Shown: piece after piece, positions 1 through 12,074 of the stretch
Position numbering within the stretch: position 1 is the first letter of the stretch
How the letters are laid out: every line of letters begins with the position of its first letter
NCBI GenBank assembly: GCA_024811115.1
Contig: JAKOGH010001110.1
Location: forward strand, 124,001-188,000
DNA length: 64,000 nt
Source: Terana coerulea
Taxonomy: Eukaryota; Basidiomycota; Agaricomycetes; Polyporales; Phanerochaetaceae
Reading direction: 5' to 3'
The notes under the pieces: generated by a model
Database searches by the model: none
What the model saw: only the letters and a program-made list of their open reading frames with translations
Told to the model about the DNA's origin: nothing
Translations under genes and position numbers: made by a program

Positions 1-3000
1 GAAGAAGAGGCGGATGTGCCAGTGAGGGACGTGGTGACTGAGGTCTGACGCCGGAGGGATCGACGAGTGCGAGAACTGGTGGAACTCTGGCTCTGGGTCT
101 TGGAGCGTGAAGAGGACGTCTCTTCGTTGTCGGGCGGAGGGGGTTCGGCCTTGACGACAGCCGCTGGACGAATGCCTGGCAGCCGGATCTTCAGACCCGA
201 CGATGGTGTGGTGGCGGGGGCGAGGGCAGCCTTCGGTGTGACTGGCTTCGCGATGGGCACGGTCCTCTCCGGTTTGGCGGGCTCGGCCGGTGGAGGCAAG
301 GGCTTGTAGCGCAACGAAGGGTGTATAGATGAAGGGCAGGAACACTAAGTGCAAGGTTGTTACTGTGAAATACGCCATTGAGCTGCCTCGCTAGCGGTGC
401 GGTATCTTCGGATGCAGGCTTGGTTTCAACGGGTGTCTGCGAAGGTTGTTTCGCGACGGGTGGCGACATGGGTGCAAGTATCGTGGGAGACTCTAGTCTG
501 CGAGGAGGATGCCGATTGCGCTTCGGCCGCGAGGAAGCTGTGCTGAGCGAAGGAGCCCCAGCGATGATGTCTTCCTCTTCAAGAGCTTGTTCGGCGACAA
601 CGGAAGCGGACTTTAAAGACTTGCTGGCCTTTCGAGAGAATTTACCATTCAAGTCGCGCTTGTGTCTACGAGCAAGATCATCTGCGGGAGGTACGTAATC
701 TTGGGAGTCTTCTTGGTAATCCTCGGCCTCATCCATGAAATCATCGGCTTGATTATAGGGATGTACACGCTTCCCAGCGTTGGGTCGTCCTGTACGACGA
801 GGTTCGGGCTAAGGGAATAATGAGCGGATTCTGGTCGGTAGCTCTTCTCTCCCTACGCACCTGTATCGCACCGTTGGCCCGTCCCTTAGCCGAGACCTGT
901 AAGTTGGAAGGTTTTGCAGCATCCCTAGACCTTTTCGACGGGCCAGAACGCGCCGTGGGTAGGTTTGATACAGCCCAAGACATCCCTTTCTCCGACGTTT
1001 CGGTCTTAACAGATGTCGACTGTAAGCCACACAATGCCTATGAAAGAGACTTAGCTCCCATTTCGATGGCTCAAGAGATAGCTATCTCACCAGCGCAGCC
1101 TTCAGCTCGTCCAGGTCGAACCGGCCATCGCTGGGAGCTGGTGTCATCATAGGAGTAAGGTCGTCGATGTCGTCCTCGTCCATTGGATCAATCGAACTAA
1201 TGGACGTGAGAGGCGATGATGAAATGGCGCCATTCAGATGAACGCTATGAGACCGCACTGTTTTAGCTGTGCCAATAATTGTGAAGCGAGATACAAACGT
1301 ACTCTTCTCTATGCGATTTCCCCTTTCCAGCTTTATTCCAGAAGTCCATGGTGATGACTCTCTCTGGTATCCTGAACCGTCGCCCGTTTATCAGTACCTC
1401 GTCAACAGCCATCCTTGGAGGTGGTGCCGGAGGAAGCTCAGGTTGAATGACTTCAATGTTTCCGTTGTTGACCTGGCCAGGCTTCATGATTTCAATTGCG
1501 GGTGCATTACTCTTGGGTATTCGACGCTTCGGTTGCTGCGTCCACATGTTCAGACATTATCGCTCCTACAAGTGTCATGCGACGGCTTACCAGAATTTGA
1601 TCGGCGTGATTGGGGCACATCCATCTCTTGTTCCAAGGAGGCATGTAAGCTAGCGGGGGTCAAGGCAGTCAAGGTGCCAATGTAAATGGCAATAATCGCA
1701 TGAGAGAATGCTCCTCCCGCCCGCAGCGTCCTGAGTGGTCCTCAGCGCACTTGCCGCTCTCCGTGCCCGTTTGGCCGCTGGGCCAACGGCTACCACATCA
1801 GGTGGTAAAGCCGAAGTTCCGCATTGATAGCATAGAACCGGGTCGCCGTTTCGATCCTTCAGCCGATAAGGTTCGCGTTCCTCCAATTGCCCATGTCGAC
1901 TGCAATAAATAGTCACTAAGTGTTCTACGACACCGAGAATGTGGCGAGTACCCACTTCAGACGAGGCACTTTGACTTCAGAACTGTCAACATAAGTCCCT
2001 TTGGGTCCCGCAGCGACTGTGAGAGTTTGAGAAGGGAAACTCCAAGGAATCAGTGTTTCAAACGTACCATCTTTGAAGAACGACCGGATGTCTTGAGGTA
2101 GTTGGAACTCGCTGGGAAGACTTGACTGCACTTGTTCTATGAGAGGCGCCATGAATTTGAGGCGTGTCGGGAGCTTGGGTAAAGGTTTCTAGATATGGTG
2201 ATCGGCTGAGATCAGGAGTGAACGGCAAGCAATGGTGTGCGCACCTGGCGAAGAGTGCAAGCTGGACAAAACCATCGAGCGTCCCCAGCAGGCAGCTCTG
2301 ATGCATCCATTGGGGGTCCAGACACCACAAATGATAGGCGCGAGGACACCCATCGCAGTACACGAGAGCACCGAGAGACCGACAAGCTGAACAATGATCC
2401 TCATTCGACTACGCGGGTATTAGGGGGTGGTCAGAGACAAGAGGACGACGGAGGACTCACAGAAGCAGTCGCTGGAACAGGTTCGCCAGCATGTAAAGAC
2501 ACGGGTTGTTGCTCCTCCTTCACCCTCACTTGCGCCACTCTCTCCTTCCCCTTCCCCTTGTTGTCTCGACGAACGGAACTCCGTCGAGTGTCAGAGACAG
2601 GTTCGCCTTCGTCTGGGGGTTGTGCAGATACAGAGCGTGAAAGGATCGCGTCGTCAGAGTCGATTAGCATAGAGAGGTGGTCGTTGTCGGGTAACAAGGC
2701 GGAGGTTGAAGCGACGGCTTCCGCTGGGCCAGGTGGATCCGAAGGCGCTGTCGAAGCAGACGCCTCATTGGCCATATTACGGGCTGACGCACGTTGAGCT
2801 CTTGACGATGCCGAGCTGCGAAGTCGTAGCAAGGGTCCAGGGATCGATGGAGGTGAGGTGAGGTGAGGGGGTGGCACAGCACCGCCGCGTGCGACGACGG
2901 GCAGCGTTGAAATGAACCGGCAAGAGTTCGGGGTGGCAGACACGAGGTAGACCACGACAAGGAGAGCGAGACAAGGTCAGTGTGACAGAGGTATGGGATC

Positions 3001-3075
3001 GAACAGGAGGACGTACCCTTTCTCCAGTCTCGCGCGTTTCCTCCGGGGGCCGTCCAGCTCGGGGACAGCAGCCAT
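1..3075 (-). CDS. RCO1: PHD-finger chromatin protein, Rco1-like (Rpd3S complex), C-terminus beyond window
   Basis: Probable nuclear chromatin reader of the Rpd3S histone deacetylase complex. The ATG at 3073-3075 opens MAAVPELDGPRRKR, a basic start followed by an intron with donor GTACGT. The first PHD finger lies at about 2400-2220 (VYCDGCPRAYHLWCLDP, then WFCPAC). The second lies at about 1850-1590 (CYQCGTS, CDYCHLHWHLDCLDP, WMCPNH). Between them is a FQLPQDIRSFFKD segment, as seen in the Rco1/PHF12 family. A GRRFRIPERVITMDFW segment follows near 1320, then a long basic, Ser/Pro-rich tail (KIRLPGIRPA) that runs off the left edge. Both PHD fingers have a one-base frame break at the LDP/P codons, each in a run of five C that needs six (see findings). 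The family call rests on the two-PHD arrangement and the linker; another double-PHD protein is possible. Confidence 0.72.
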
Positions 3076-4709
3076 GGTGCTCACCGTGTGGATCCCGTAG
3101 GTGGTTCCAGGGTCAGACGTAGGCAAATACGACACTGGGATAAGTGTCTTTTGTGGTCCTTCTTGAGCTGACCCGTTGGTTGGAGTGAAGCCAGAGGTGG
3201 GGGACCTGGTAGGATCTCGGTCGCTAACGCAGGGTCTCCCTCCAAATGGGGCGGTTGGCTCACTGGGACCGTGGCATGTAGGCAGGCCGGGATGGCCTCA
3301 ACGGCAGCCATCGCAGCGGTGGGCGGAGGACGGTGAGGAGCTGACCGTGGTGGTAGTGGGTCAACCGAGAAGTGAGGCTCTACCGGCGCTGTGCGCCAAA
3401 GTCAAGAGCAAGCACACTACTAATCTCGAAGCCCCTCCGGCGCAATTAGTGTAAACAGAGATGATTATTCTCCAGAGCAGATCTACGGTACTCTATGCAC
3501 GATATCTAACTACAATCTAGCACCCCTACGCGCAAAATCACAGGTGAAACGCCTTCGTAGAGGATGAGTCTCAATGCCCAGTGGACCCGCCTCCTGTGAA
3601 GCCGACGACGGTAGAAAAGCCTATAAAACGAAGACATCAATTACAGGGACGAGTCAATGAAGAAACGAACCTCGCCTGTGAAGCAAAAGGCAGCATGTAC
3701 ACCGTGCACGCTCTTCGGGACACGCCCACCTCGTCGAGTACCCGCAAGTATATGGTTATCCCAAGTGTTCAAATGTCTTGAACCACAGCCGCTGTACGTC
3801 AAGACCTGAATATAAGGAAGAAATTTACTGGCTTCCATCGGTTTGGAGGGGGTTACGTGGCACGTTCTGCCGCTCAGCATCAGCGTCCAATGGCCAGGGC
3901 AACAGTTGGCACCACTCACTGAATTCACTTCCAGGCTCTCCGAGCACCGTCTCAACTTCCACAGTAGCCCGTACAGAGCGCAATAAATCGAGGGGCTCAC
4001 TTGTCTTGTAGGATAACCTTCAGGTGGAACCCGGGACGGTGGCGATTGTGCGCATTGTGCAAGTGGCAGCAGGTGGCTGAGTAGCAGATGCTGTTTTCTC
4101 GCAAGCAGGAGGGTATGCTCGTACGTATGCATGTTTTCAAGTACGCCGAGGCTTGCGTGTCTTCTCCATGCCCAGGGAGGAGCGCGGCTGCTCATCAACG
4201 TGTGCAAAGGATGACCGGCTCGGAAGCCGTGCTGCACCGACGCAATGAGAGTTGAACCCTGGCTACATACGCTATAAGTTGTTAAGGGAGCCGAAAATAT
4301 TGCACTCACTGCTTCTTTGTGCAAATGGCAGCTGTTGTCGTTGCAATGTGCTGCCATGTTTATGTTTGTGAGTAACTTAATGCTCATGGCTCACTCCTGT
4401 ATAAGCTAACCAGTGCTCTTTGGTCATATTGAGAGCCTCTGGCAGAGAATAACTCCGCGCACATAACATTACGATAGAGTTGTAGGAGGAGTTGTGTGGA
4501 AGTCGATCTCAACGTTGAGTACTACGTTGAGTCGCCGACGTCGCGCCCGCAGGCTGAGCGCCTTTCTTGGCGCCGAAAAGCCCACGAGGAGTTGAACAGG
4601 ACTTGCCTACTGTACCAACAAATCAAGAGAAATCGCACAATAAATTAGGTTGGCTACAGCAAAGGTATACAGGACGGCGACGACAGATGAATAGTCGAAA
4701 GGAAAATAT
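3076..4709. other. Intergenic interval between the Rco1-like and Sec3 genes
   Basis: The interval holds the upstream region of the Rco1-like gene and the 3' flank of Sec3. The longest open frame is 248 codons on the minus strand (3641-4387). It has no recognisable domain, biased composition or splice-linked partner, so I treat it as chance. I see no RNA gene or repeat here. Confidence 0.5.
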
Positions 4710-7700
4710 TTACGACGCCACTCGGTGTTTCTTGAAAGCAGCCTCGACATCGGCCGCCGTGTACTCCAGCGACACTCCCATGCTCGAGTAGCACTGCCCA
4801 ATTCTGTTCGAAAAGAAGTCCGTCATGCGCAGCAGCTCCTCCTCGCAAGCCTTCCATACTCCCACCATCACCGTTCCAGGCGCGATGCCGGTGCTCGAGC
4901 TCACTTGCTCCGACGTCGCCTTCTCAGACGCCTCCGTGAAATGCTTCTCCACCCGCTTGAACAGGGCATCGATGTGCTTCCGCACGTCCTTCGGGGTGAA
5001 CTCCTTGGTGACTTTCCGGACTGCCGACTTGGAGTAGCTGCTGTTGGAGGCAACCTCGGTCGGCGCCGTGGTCTTGAGGAGACGTTCGACACCCTCGAAA
5101 TACTCCTGTCATGATGTGAGAAGATGGGCTAAATGAGAATGAGAGGTGATACACACAGTGATTTTGGCGAAAGGTCGGCGAAGAACAAGCTTCACGTATG
5201 CAGTGAGATTCTCATCGTAGACTGCTTGGGCTCTCTGCAAGAATGACGCCACGGAGCCGATGTCAAGCTGGGCCATTTCAGCTACGAAGTAATGCATATT
5301 CTCTGTAAACGCTGGGTTAGTTACTCAAGCATATCCATGATGGCATCTACAACGTACCGAGAAGGATAACGTGATAGTTCAGCTGACCCTTGTCCTCGCC
5401 CTCACCATCCATCTTCGCCATCTGCTTCAAGCCAGCAAACATGGTCTCCACGATTTTGTCGTAGGACACGTCGACCGTCTGCCGAATTTCGAGCGTATCT
5501 GCACCAATCAGTTGGTTTTCGATGCGTCCAACATATCCTGGGAAGAACTTGATGAACGGTGCAACTCCGTTACGCTTCTTGCTGGAGAGCTTGGTGTCCT
5601 CGACCGTTTTGATGAACTCGGCCTATATGATCTTCATTATAAGCGGAACACTGGAATACGGAACGCCCATCACGTACCACCCGACGGTCAAAAGAGCCCT
5701 TTCATGCGCACATGCTGCTTTTCAAGTACCCCCAGAAAGAAGGTGTTACCACGTTCTTCCGCTTCAGTGAGGAACCTTTCAAGGCACACAATCATCCCGA
5801 CGATCTGCCTGGAGGAGAAAAGATTAGTACGGTCTTCTCGCATGATTTTCCAGGACAACGTACAAAGAGTCTTTCGCAAGCGCAGAATCCAGCCATGTCT
5901 TCAGTTCCGCCGGTAGGAACCCAAAGATTAAATCCATCGCCCCGCGAACGAGCTTCATAGTACCAGGACTGAGACCTGCAGATCTCGCTGCTTGTCGGCG
6001 GAAGTAATTCTCCATGCCCATATAGTCAGCGAATGTGAGCGCAGCGTCGTTGATCTGCAAGAAGTCTGCAATGAACTCCTCTTCGCTGTACACCATCGGG
6101 CCAATATGTTCAAGCACGAGCCCGAAAGCCTATAGGATATCAATACAATGCGCGAAAGGATGCCAATGTGTACGCACGTCTGATGCGCGCAACTCGCCGG
6201 AGTCATTCTGTTCCCGTCCTGCCCGACGAGCTTCCAAGGGAGATCGCACTATGGTGCCTGCGCGGCGAACACCCGCTGCCGCCCGTCCTGTCGCACCAGT
6301 GGGCGACGCCACGCCGAACCCTATAGAACAGTCAGCAAGACGCTGCTTCGGAATGGCTTGAGCGTACCGTCAGCGTCTTCCTCGCTGCCCTTCTTGATCA
6401 TGCTGCTGCTTACGGTGAGGAACGCCTTGACTTGAGTGCTATGAAGAGTGCTTGCAGCAGAGAAGTACGCCTGGAAAAATGTCAAGGTTTGGAGATTGCG
6501 CCCGGTGAGAACACGTACAGCGCATAACTTTCCGTAGGTCGACTCGTCCATCTCCTTCAAATACAGCATCAGGCCGCCGTACCGTCCAAGATACATCTCT
6601 AATGGTTTATGGTCAACTATAGAGGGCTTCCCTCTGGCAGGTTTGCGGACGCCGTTGTTGTCGCCCAGCAGCAGCTTGGACTGCAGCATGTGGTGCATCA
6701 GAACTGCAGGAACTCTCCGAGGAAAAGCGGCACATACCTGGGCTGTGCACATGATAGACAAGAAGTCATATAACCGCTTGCAAAACTGTGAATTGTATGT
6801 TCGGTATTCTTCCAGTCTTTCCATAGTGGCGGCCATGTCTAGATATACCGTGAATCTCAATCCATGTCGGCCCTGAAGGCAGCTGACCTCGATCCCTCCC
6901 AGCTTGCAGCGCTTTGTAGAGCTGCGCTGCGGCTTCCTCCAACTTCTCGATACCCTTCTCCAGGGATTCCTGGGTAAGTGTAAGCAACGCTTGGTTATCG
7001 ACTTGGACAGTTTGCTAGACAGTTGTCAGGTCGTATACTCAAACGAGGACAAGTCGAACATACCAGGAGGTCCTCAAGCTCGCCAAGCAAGGCGCGCTGG
7101 TTCTGCGTCTGGACTTGCAGACCGCGGTCTTGCGACTGGATGAAGGTGATATCATCGTTGACAGCCTGACACATGCGAGGTTACTAGATGCATAGGTGTA
7201 ACGGAAGAAAGTTCCCCGTACATTCAAATGGATTTTATATGATGAGATCACGCTATCCATGGTGTCCAGTTCTTTCAGCGCGTTATCCAAATAATTGAGC
7301 ACAATGTTCACTCGGTCATCTGACTCTAAAAATGAGTGAATATTGGCCTGCATAGCCATTATTAGCCAAAGAGGCACTAACACAGAAAAAGAAAACGCAC
7401 CTTATCCAGCGCCATGAGTTCATCTATCAGCCTGGCCTCGACCAAATCCGTCGTCCCTCTGCCTGCCCCACTGAGAATATCGCCGCTTGCCCACTCATAA
7501 CCCTCGAGCATCTCTTCGACGCTTGTCAGCATTGCCTGCGCAGCCTCCTCCGCCACCTCGGTCTCCTCACCAGCCTCTTCGTCCCAGTCATTCTGCACGA
7601 TCACGTCTCCCGACAACAGGCGGTCAAGCGCCGCCTGATTCGCAGGGTCGAAGAACGAGACACGCGCGTTGGGTTCCCTGCGGCCCTGTGCGGAGGAAGG

Positions 7701-9105
7701 CGTCTCTCCGGAAGTGGTCGCCTTACGGGAGCGACTGGAGGGCGAATGTGAGAGCTTCGGGGGACGTGGCGTGTCCAACGGTGCCTCGTAGGCGGACACG
7801 GGCGATGCCCCGACCAAAGAAGAGCTGGAGGACGTTGACGGAACAGGGACTTCCGAGCGAAGAGGTACCGGGGGAGCCTGAGAAGGCTGAGCCGTTGGGT
7901 CGCCGAAGCGCAGATGTCGGTTGCGGCGCTACAATAGGTGCGGCAGTAGCGGGTGGCTGAGGTAGAGGTGGCGGAGGCGTCCTCACCGAGGACCGGACTG
8001 ATGAACGATCCGGGCTGGTTGAGAGCGCTATAGCGGGGAGTTGTGCTGCTACACCAGCAGCAGCGAAGGACCGTGAAGATGAGGAAGCGTTTGAAGGGCG
8101 GCGGCCTCGCCCTGGGCGCAGTGATGGCGGAGGAAGTGGTTGACCTTGAGAGGATGGGGTCGCAGCACGGCGTACGGGAGTTTCTGACCGCTCAGGCATT
8201 TCTGCGGCGATGTACGCGAGGGCTCCGGCATCGAAAGATTCAGGTCGCACGACAGGTGGTGACGCAGGCCGCCGGGGCCTGGAGGATGCACGGGGCACAG
8301 CCGTAGCAGGTACAGGAGGTATAGAAGGAGCGGGAGGACTGGGACCGCTGGAACGGCTTTGAAGGGATAGAGGGGTTTCGGATCGACCGTTCGCGTAGGG
8401 TCTCCGGGGTGTAGCAGCCGTGAGCGGCACACCATTCGGCGGGGTAGGTGCGCGTTCCATTCGTCCCAGAGCCAGCGGTGGCGGCTGCCGAGATGCTTTG
8501 CGCTCTCAGTGAGTAGGACATCTTTGATTCCTATGCAAAGCGGAACGCACATGATGAGGCATCTGGGTCTCGTATGCCGGTGATCTGCAATGGGCCTCCG
8601 CCAGTGATCGAGCGGTATAGCCGTATGAGAGAGATGACAAAATTGGCTTGCTCTCGCTCGTCTTCAGTTTGCCACTTGTAAGTCCTAGATAGTGTGATGT
8701 TGAATGCCAAAGCCTATGCGTTGCTATAGTCAGGTTATTGTCTCCAAGAAGCAGTCATACAATTGTAGTGACGTACGTTCATAACCTCCACCCCTCTGAG
8801 CTCGAGCAGCCTCCAGGTCTTACCGACTGAGAAGGAGCCGTTCGAGTTGAGCTTGGACTTGTGTATAAATCCACCGCCATCACTGGACCCTAAGTGAGGT
8901 GCACGAGTTTATTGGAGGTACTCGAATTGGTGGCAGCGTACTGTCCATACATACTGGCTAATAGAATATACCGTGGTTTCTTCCCATTCTCCTCCGGTGC
9001 ATCCTCCCAGATCTTGACATGCGCGACATAGGTCTCCTGGTGTCCTTGTGCGTTGAGTTTAGAGAAGACTGAGCTGACAATCCTCCCTCTAATGTCATCA
9101 GCCAT
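4710..9105 (-). CDS. SEC3: Exocyst complex component Sec3
   Basis: Exocyst subunit that helps tether secretory vesicles to the plasma membrane at growth sites. The first exons (MADDIRGRIVSSVFSK, then KTWRLLELRGVEVMN and ALAFNITLSRTYKWQTE) form the Sec3-type PH-like PIP2-binding domain. A long Ser/Pro/Ala-rich linker follows (about 8470-7640). Next come a coiled-coil stretch (LLSGDVIVQNDWDEEAGEE onward) and the C-terminal rod with IHSFLESDDRVNIVLNYLD and MENYFRRQAARSAGL, ending EYTAADVEAAFKKHRVAS. About ten or more short introns are needed. One frame break is visible in the linker near 7860, where removing one T joins PGTS to RSEVPVPSTSS. The start is 181 bp from the divergent uL15m gene. The identification is firm from both termini. 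Confidence 0.88.
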
Positions 9106-9286
9106 GAACCCAGCTCCACGCTACAGGTACGCTCGGGTCGGAAGTAGGGACGTCGTTCGTGAGAGTGGTGGTTGTGAGGAGGAAGTGTATGCGAAACACA
9201 CTGGCACAAGCGATCAATTGGGTTCGTAGACGCACAGCACTTATCCCGGACGACCTCAGCGTCGTTCGTCCGCTCCTACCTCTCCC
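9106..9286. promoter_or_regulatory. Shared divergent promoter of SEC3 and uL15m
   Basis: Only 181 bp separate two divergent start codons, so regulatory sequence must be shared or interleaved. No clear TATA box is visible, which fits housekeeping expression. Confidence 0.55.
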
Positions 9287-10246
9287 ATGGCCTCCATCTC
9301 GCGCTTCAGAGAAATCTCGAACAAAATCCACCTGTTCAACCTCGCGCCGGCCGCCAACTCCCAGCACAAGGTCAGTCCGCCGTACACCCCGACTCCGCGT
9401 TTGAAGGGCGGATTGTTGAACTTCTCGCCAGCAAAAACGTGTGGGTCGTGGGCAAGGGTCCGGCCGCGGCGGGACGTCCGGTAAGGGTCACAAGGGCCAG
9501 AAGGCCCGCGCGGGCAATGGCAAGCCCAAGCCTGGGTTCGAGGGTGGCCAGACACCGATAACGAGGCTGTTTCCGAAGCGTGGTTTCGTCAACGCGTGCG
9601 TCCAGCTGGTCTTGGTGGCTTTCACTGTTCTTTCTGACAGCTTTGATATTTAGAAATGCAAGGGTGTATGCACCTAATCAACCTCGACAGAATACAGCAC
9701 TGGATAGACCAGGGCCGCCTCACATCCTCACCGGAGAACCCTATCACAGCCCGGGAGCTTCTACTTAGCGGCTGCATCCACGACGTTCATGACGGAATCA
9801 AGCTGTTGGCCAACGTAAGTCTGTTGTTTCGGATGGATGCGTTTGCTGACGTGTTAGCGGTAGGGTTCTGAACACTTAAAAGCACCGATACACATCACAC
9901 CCTCAAGGGCCTCCAAGACCGCTATTCGTGCGGTGGAGAAGCGTGGAGGCTCCGTTTTCTGCAAATACTACAACGCGCTGGCTCTTCGGGACAATGTCAA
10001 GGGGCGGACAGATAGAACACAGGCGGCACCTGTCACTCAGAAGGATATCGGTATGCAAACCTCGCTCGACGCTGTGAATTGCACTCACTCCGAGTCACAG
10101 TCTGGTACACTCAGTGGAAAAACCGGGGCTACCTCTCGCCACAGGCGGTTGAGAGAATGCCTGCTGCGATCGTGGACGACCGCTGGAAAGAGCTGTCGAA
10201 GCAACTCCGTGTGTACAAGGAGCAGGGCTACGAGAAGCGCAAGTAG
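9287..10246 (+). CDS. MRPL10: Mitochondrial large-subunit ribosomal protein uL15m
   Basis: Protein of the mitochondrial 54S large ribosomal subunit. Exon 1 (9287-9370) is a short targeting-like leader, [19 protein letters not shown] 61-bp intron is followed by the L15 signature [20 protein letters not shown] and [19 protein letters not shown]. Later exons give [51 protein letters not shown] and [16 protein letters not shown], and the last exon ([14 protein letters not shown]) ends in KRK-stop. Splicing at GCGTGCGT joins FVNANARVYAP, after which one surplus A (9676-9677) throws INLDR into another frame. The 3' end lies 54 bp from the convergent PRP38 stop. The symbol follows the yeast uL15m name. 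Confidence 0.9.
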
Positions 10247-10300
10247 TCTTAATATACTCTTCTCGCCTAATATCCCTATCTACCATGCTTCGTACGTTAC

Positions 10301-11370
10301 TCAGCCAGGCCCTGTCTCCATACGGTCCGGCGATATACTCCTACTTCGAGATCGGAATCGGTCTGCATCCCCATTCGGCCTATCCGGAGATATGCTACGG
10401 TTGCGTGATCTGAACCGTGAACTACTCCTTGACCTTGAACGGCTGCGAGATACGTAGCGTGACCCGGCTTCTGAGGGTGACCTACTTCCTGTCTTGCCGG
10501 AACTAACGCTCCGAGACCTGCCCCGTTCGCGGCTTGGACTTCGACTTGGACTTCTGCTGAGACTGCGGCTTCGACTTCTCTCGCTCCCCGCCTCGCTCTT
10601 GCCCTCCATAGCATCCAGCAAGCGACTCTTTCTTGGCTCCGATGTCCCCGCTGTCTTCGAGGACATCGCGTTTTGTGATTCGTGGTAGGATGATGTCGCA
10701 GACGCGTTCTTCGGTCAACAGCGAGTCGACGAACTCGTCGAAGTGTGTGAGGTGGTACCCGCCTGTGAATGTCAACGTCAGATTCAATGTGGCGTGGGTG
10801 TTACTCACCTGCATTTCGATAGCGGATCTTCCTGTAGTCTTTCAGAAGTGGTTCCAATATCTCGTACACCTCCGCGGCGCGGAACGTCATGCGTACGTAC
10901 ATGACGGACAGGGCTCGCAGGTATCTAAAGTCTCGTCAGTATACAACGGAGAATAAGGGCCTCCGAGACTCACTTGAATTCATCGGCCTGTAAATATTCC
11001 AACAGTATCTCCTTCTCCGGTTGGATCTGCAGGAGCTTCGAGCAGCAAACATAAGAACTCCGTAGGCTTGTTGTTTCCATAAACTCCGCCGATGGCTTTC
11101 ACTTCTATTGCCCTGTCTATAAGGGTCTCGGCTGATGAGGGACGCGTAAGCAACCCCTTCTGGTAGCGGAGCACAGCAAGACAAACCTGTGAGCGCGAAG
11201 CAGTGCTCCTTCCAGTACGGGTCTTCATAGATTCGATTCCGAATGACAGTCTCGACGAGGAACTGCGGAATGCATCAGCACTGAGTCAGAATGCGTTTCT
11301 TGGGAAAAGGGCATACTTGGGGGTTCTGACCGTGGATAGCCTGTGCGCCGCGGACGGTGGTGTTGGCCAT
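10301..11370 (-). CDS. PRP38: Pre-mRNA-splicing factor Prp38
   Basis: U4/U6.U5 tri-snRNP factor needed for spliceosome activation in the nucleus. The start MANTTVRGAQAIHGQNPQ is followed by FLVETVIRNRIYEDPYWKEH, AETLIDRAIEVKAIGG, GNNKPTEFLC, LLQIQPEKEILLEYLQADEF and GGYHLTHFDEFVDSLL. The tail is an Arg/Ser repeat (SRSRSLSRSPSRSPSRERG) typical of longer Prp38 proteins, ending MEGTG-like and stop at 10301-10303. At least three introns are present. Two single-base frame breaks occur. One is near 11039, where a surplus base sits before LLQIQPEK. The other is at the C4 run 10646-10649, where dropping one base joins RDVLEDSG to EPRKSRLLDAMEG and opens the RS tail. Without that correction the protein would end in an unrelated basic tail. 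Confidence 0.9.
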
Positions 11371-11939
11371 GGCAGATGGCGGTCGAGTGGCAGGTTTGTT
11401 TGACCGTGTTAGGAATCAAAGGGGCTGCCTTCCTGTTTGGGGCTACTGCTTCCGTCGCCCGGCGCTGCTGCCAGCGCTGGCCGAGGGTTGTTCTGATTCG
11501 CTGCGGGAACGTGCATCAGCAGCGCCATTTCGCACGGAACGTTGGCCACCGCAGCCCTGCGCTGCGAGTCATGCTTCCATTTCCGAGCCACTCGTTCGAC
11601 CAAATCCAGTGGCTGTGTGACTTTTATGCACCATATTCCCAGATCAACTGGTTCTAGTCTACTGGCGCAGCCTTCGAAAGGACGTCCCAACTCGGACATA
11701 CCTCACGGTCAGCCTGTACCACTCTCTCTTGATATCCAGCGGAGGCTCACGCGTTCCCTTGGCATGTTTTATTATCAGTCTAGAGAATACATACGGAGAG
11801 GTGTGCCCGGTGGCGACGGGACGTGCAACGAGGCATGACGACGAGGTGGCCTGAGTGTCTTTGTTCCTTTGTCCGCTGATGGCTGCCACTTGTCTTCCCT
11901 CGTCAACGGGTGGCTCTGGATCACGGACAAAGGCCGCCC
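11371..11939. other. Interval upstream of PRP38
   Basis: Open frames on both strands have no recognisable domain. This is probably the PRP38 promoter plus the distal promoter of the 12-kb transcription unit. Confidence 0.4.
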
Positions 11940-12050
11940 CACGTGGCTGACGCCGTCGGCGTTCGAAATGAACCCTATTTGTTCGGAGGCCAGCCACTCA
12001 GCCAACCTTGTTTGTACCTGTAGGTCCCGGGGATCTCTCAAGGTATATAA
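11940..12050 (+). promoter_or_regulatory. CACGTG E-box and TATATAA box
   Basis: CACGTG (11940-11945) lies about 100 bp before TATATAA (12044-12050). The TATA box is followed immediately by an almost pure pyrimidine tract (CCCCTCCTCCTCCCGTCCCT), the usual look of a strong fungal core promoter. It points rightward. It could equally be the promoter inside a solo LTR of a retrotransposon, because a PBS-like TGGTGGCAGCGG occurs near 12960. Confidence 0.55.
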
Positions 12051-12074
12051 CCCCTCCTCCTCCCGTCCCTCCGT

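Noticed and set aside
3641..4387. 248-codon minus-strand open frame
   Set aside because: No domain, signal or linked exon, and ordinary composition. It lies in the 3' flank between two convergent-spaced genes.
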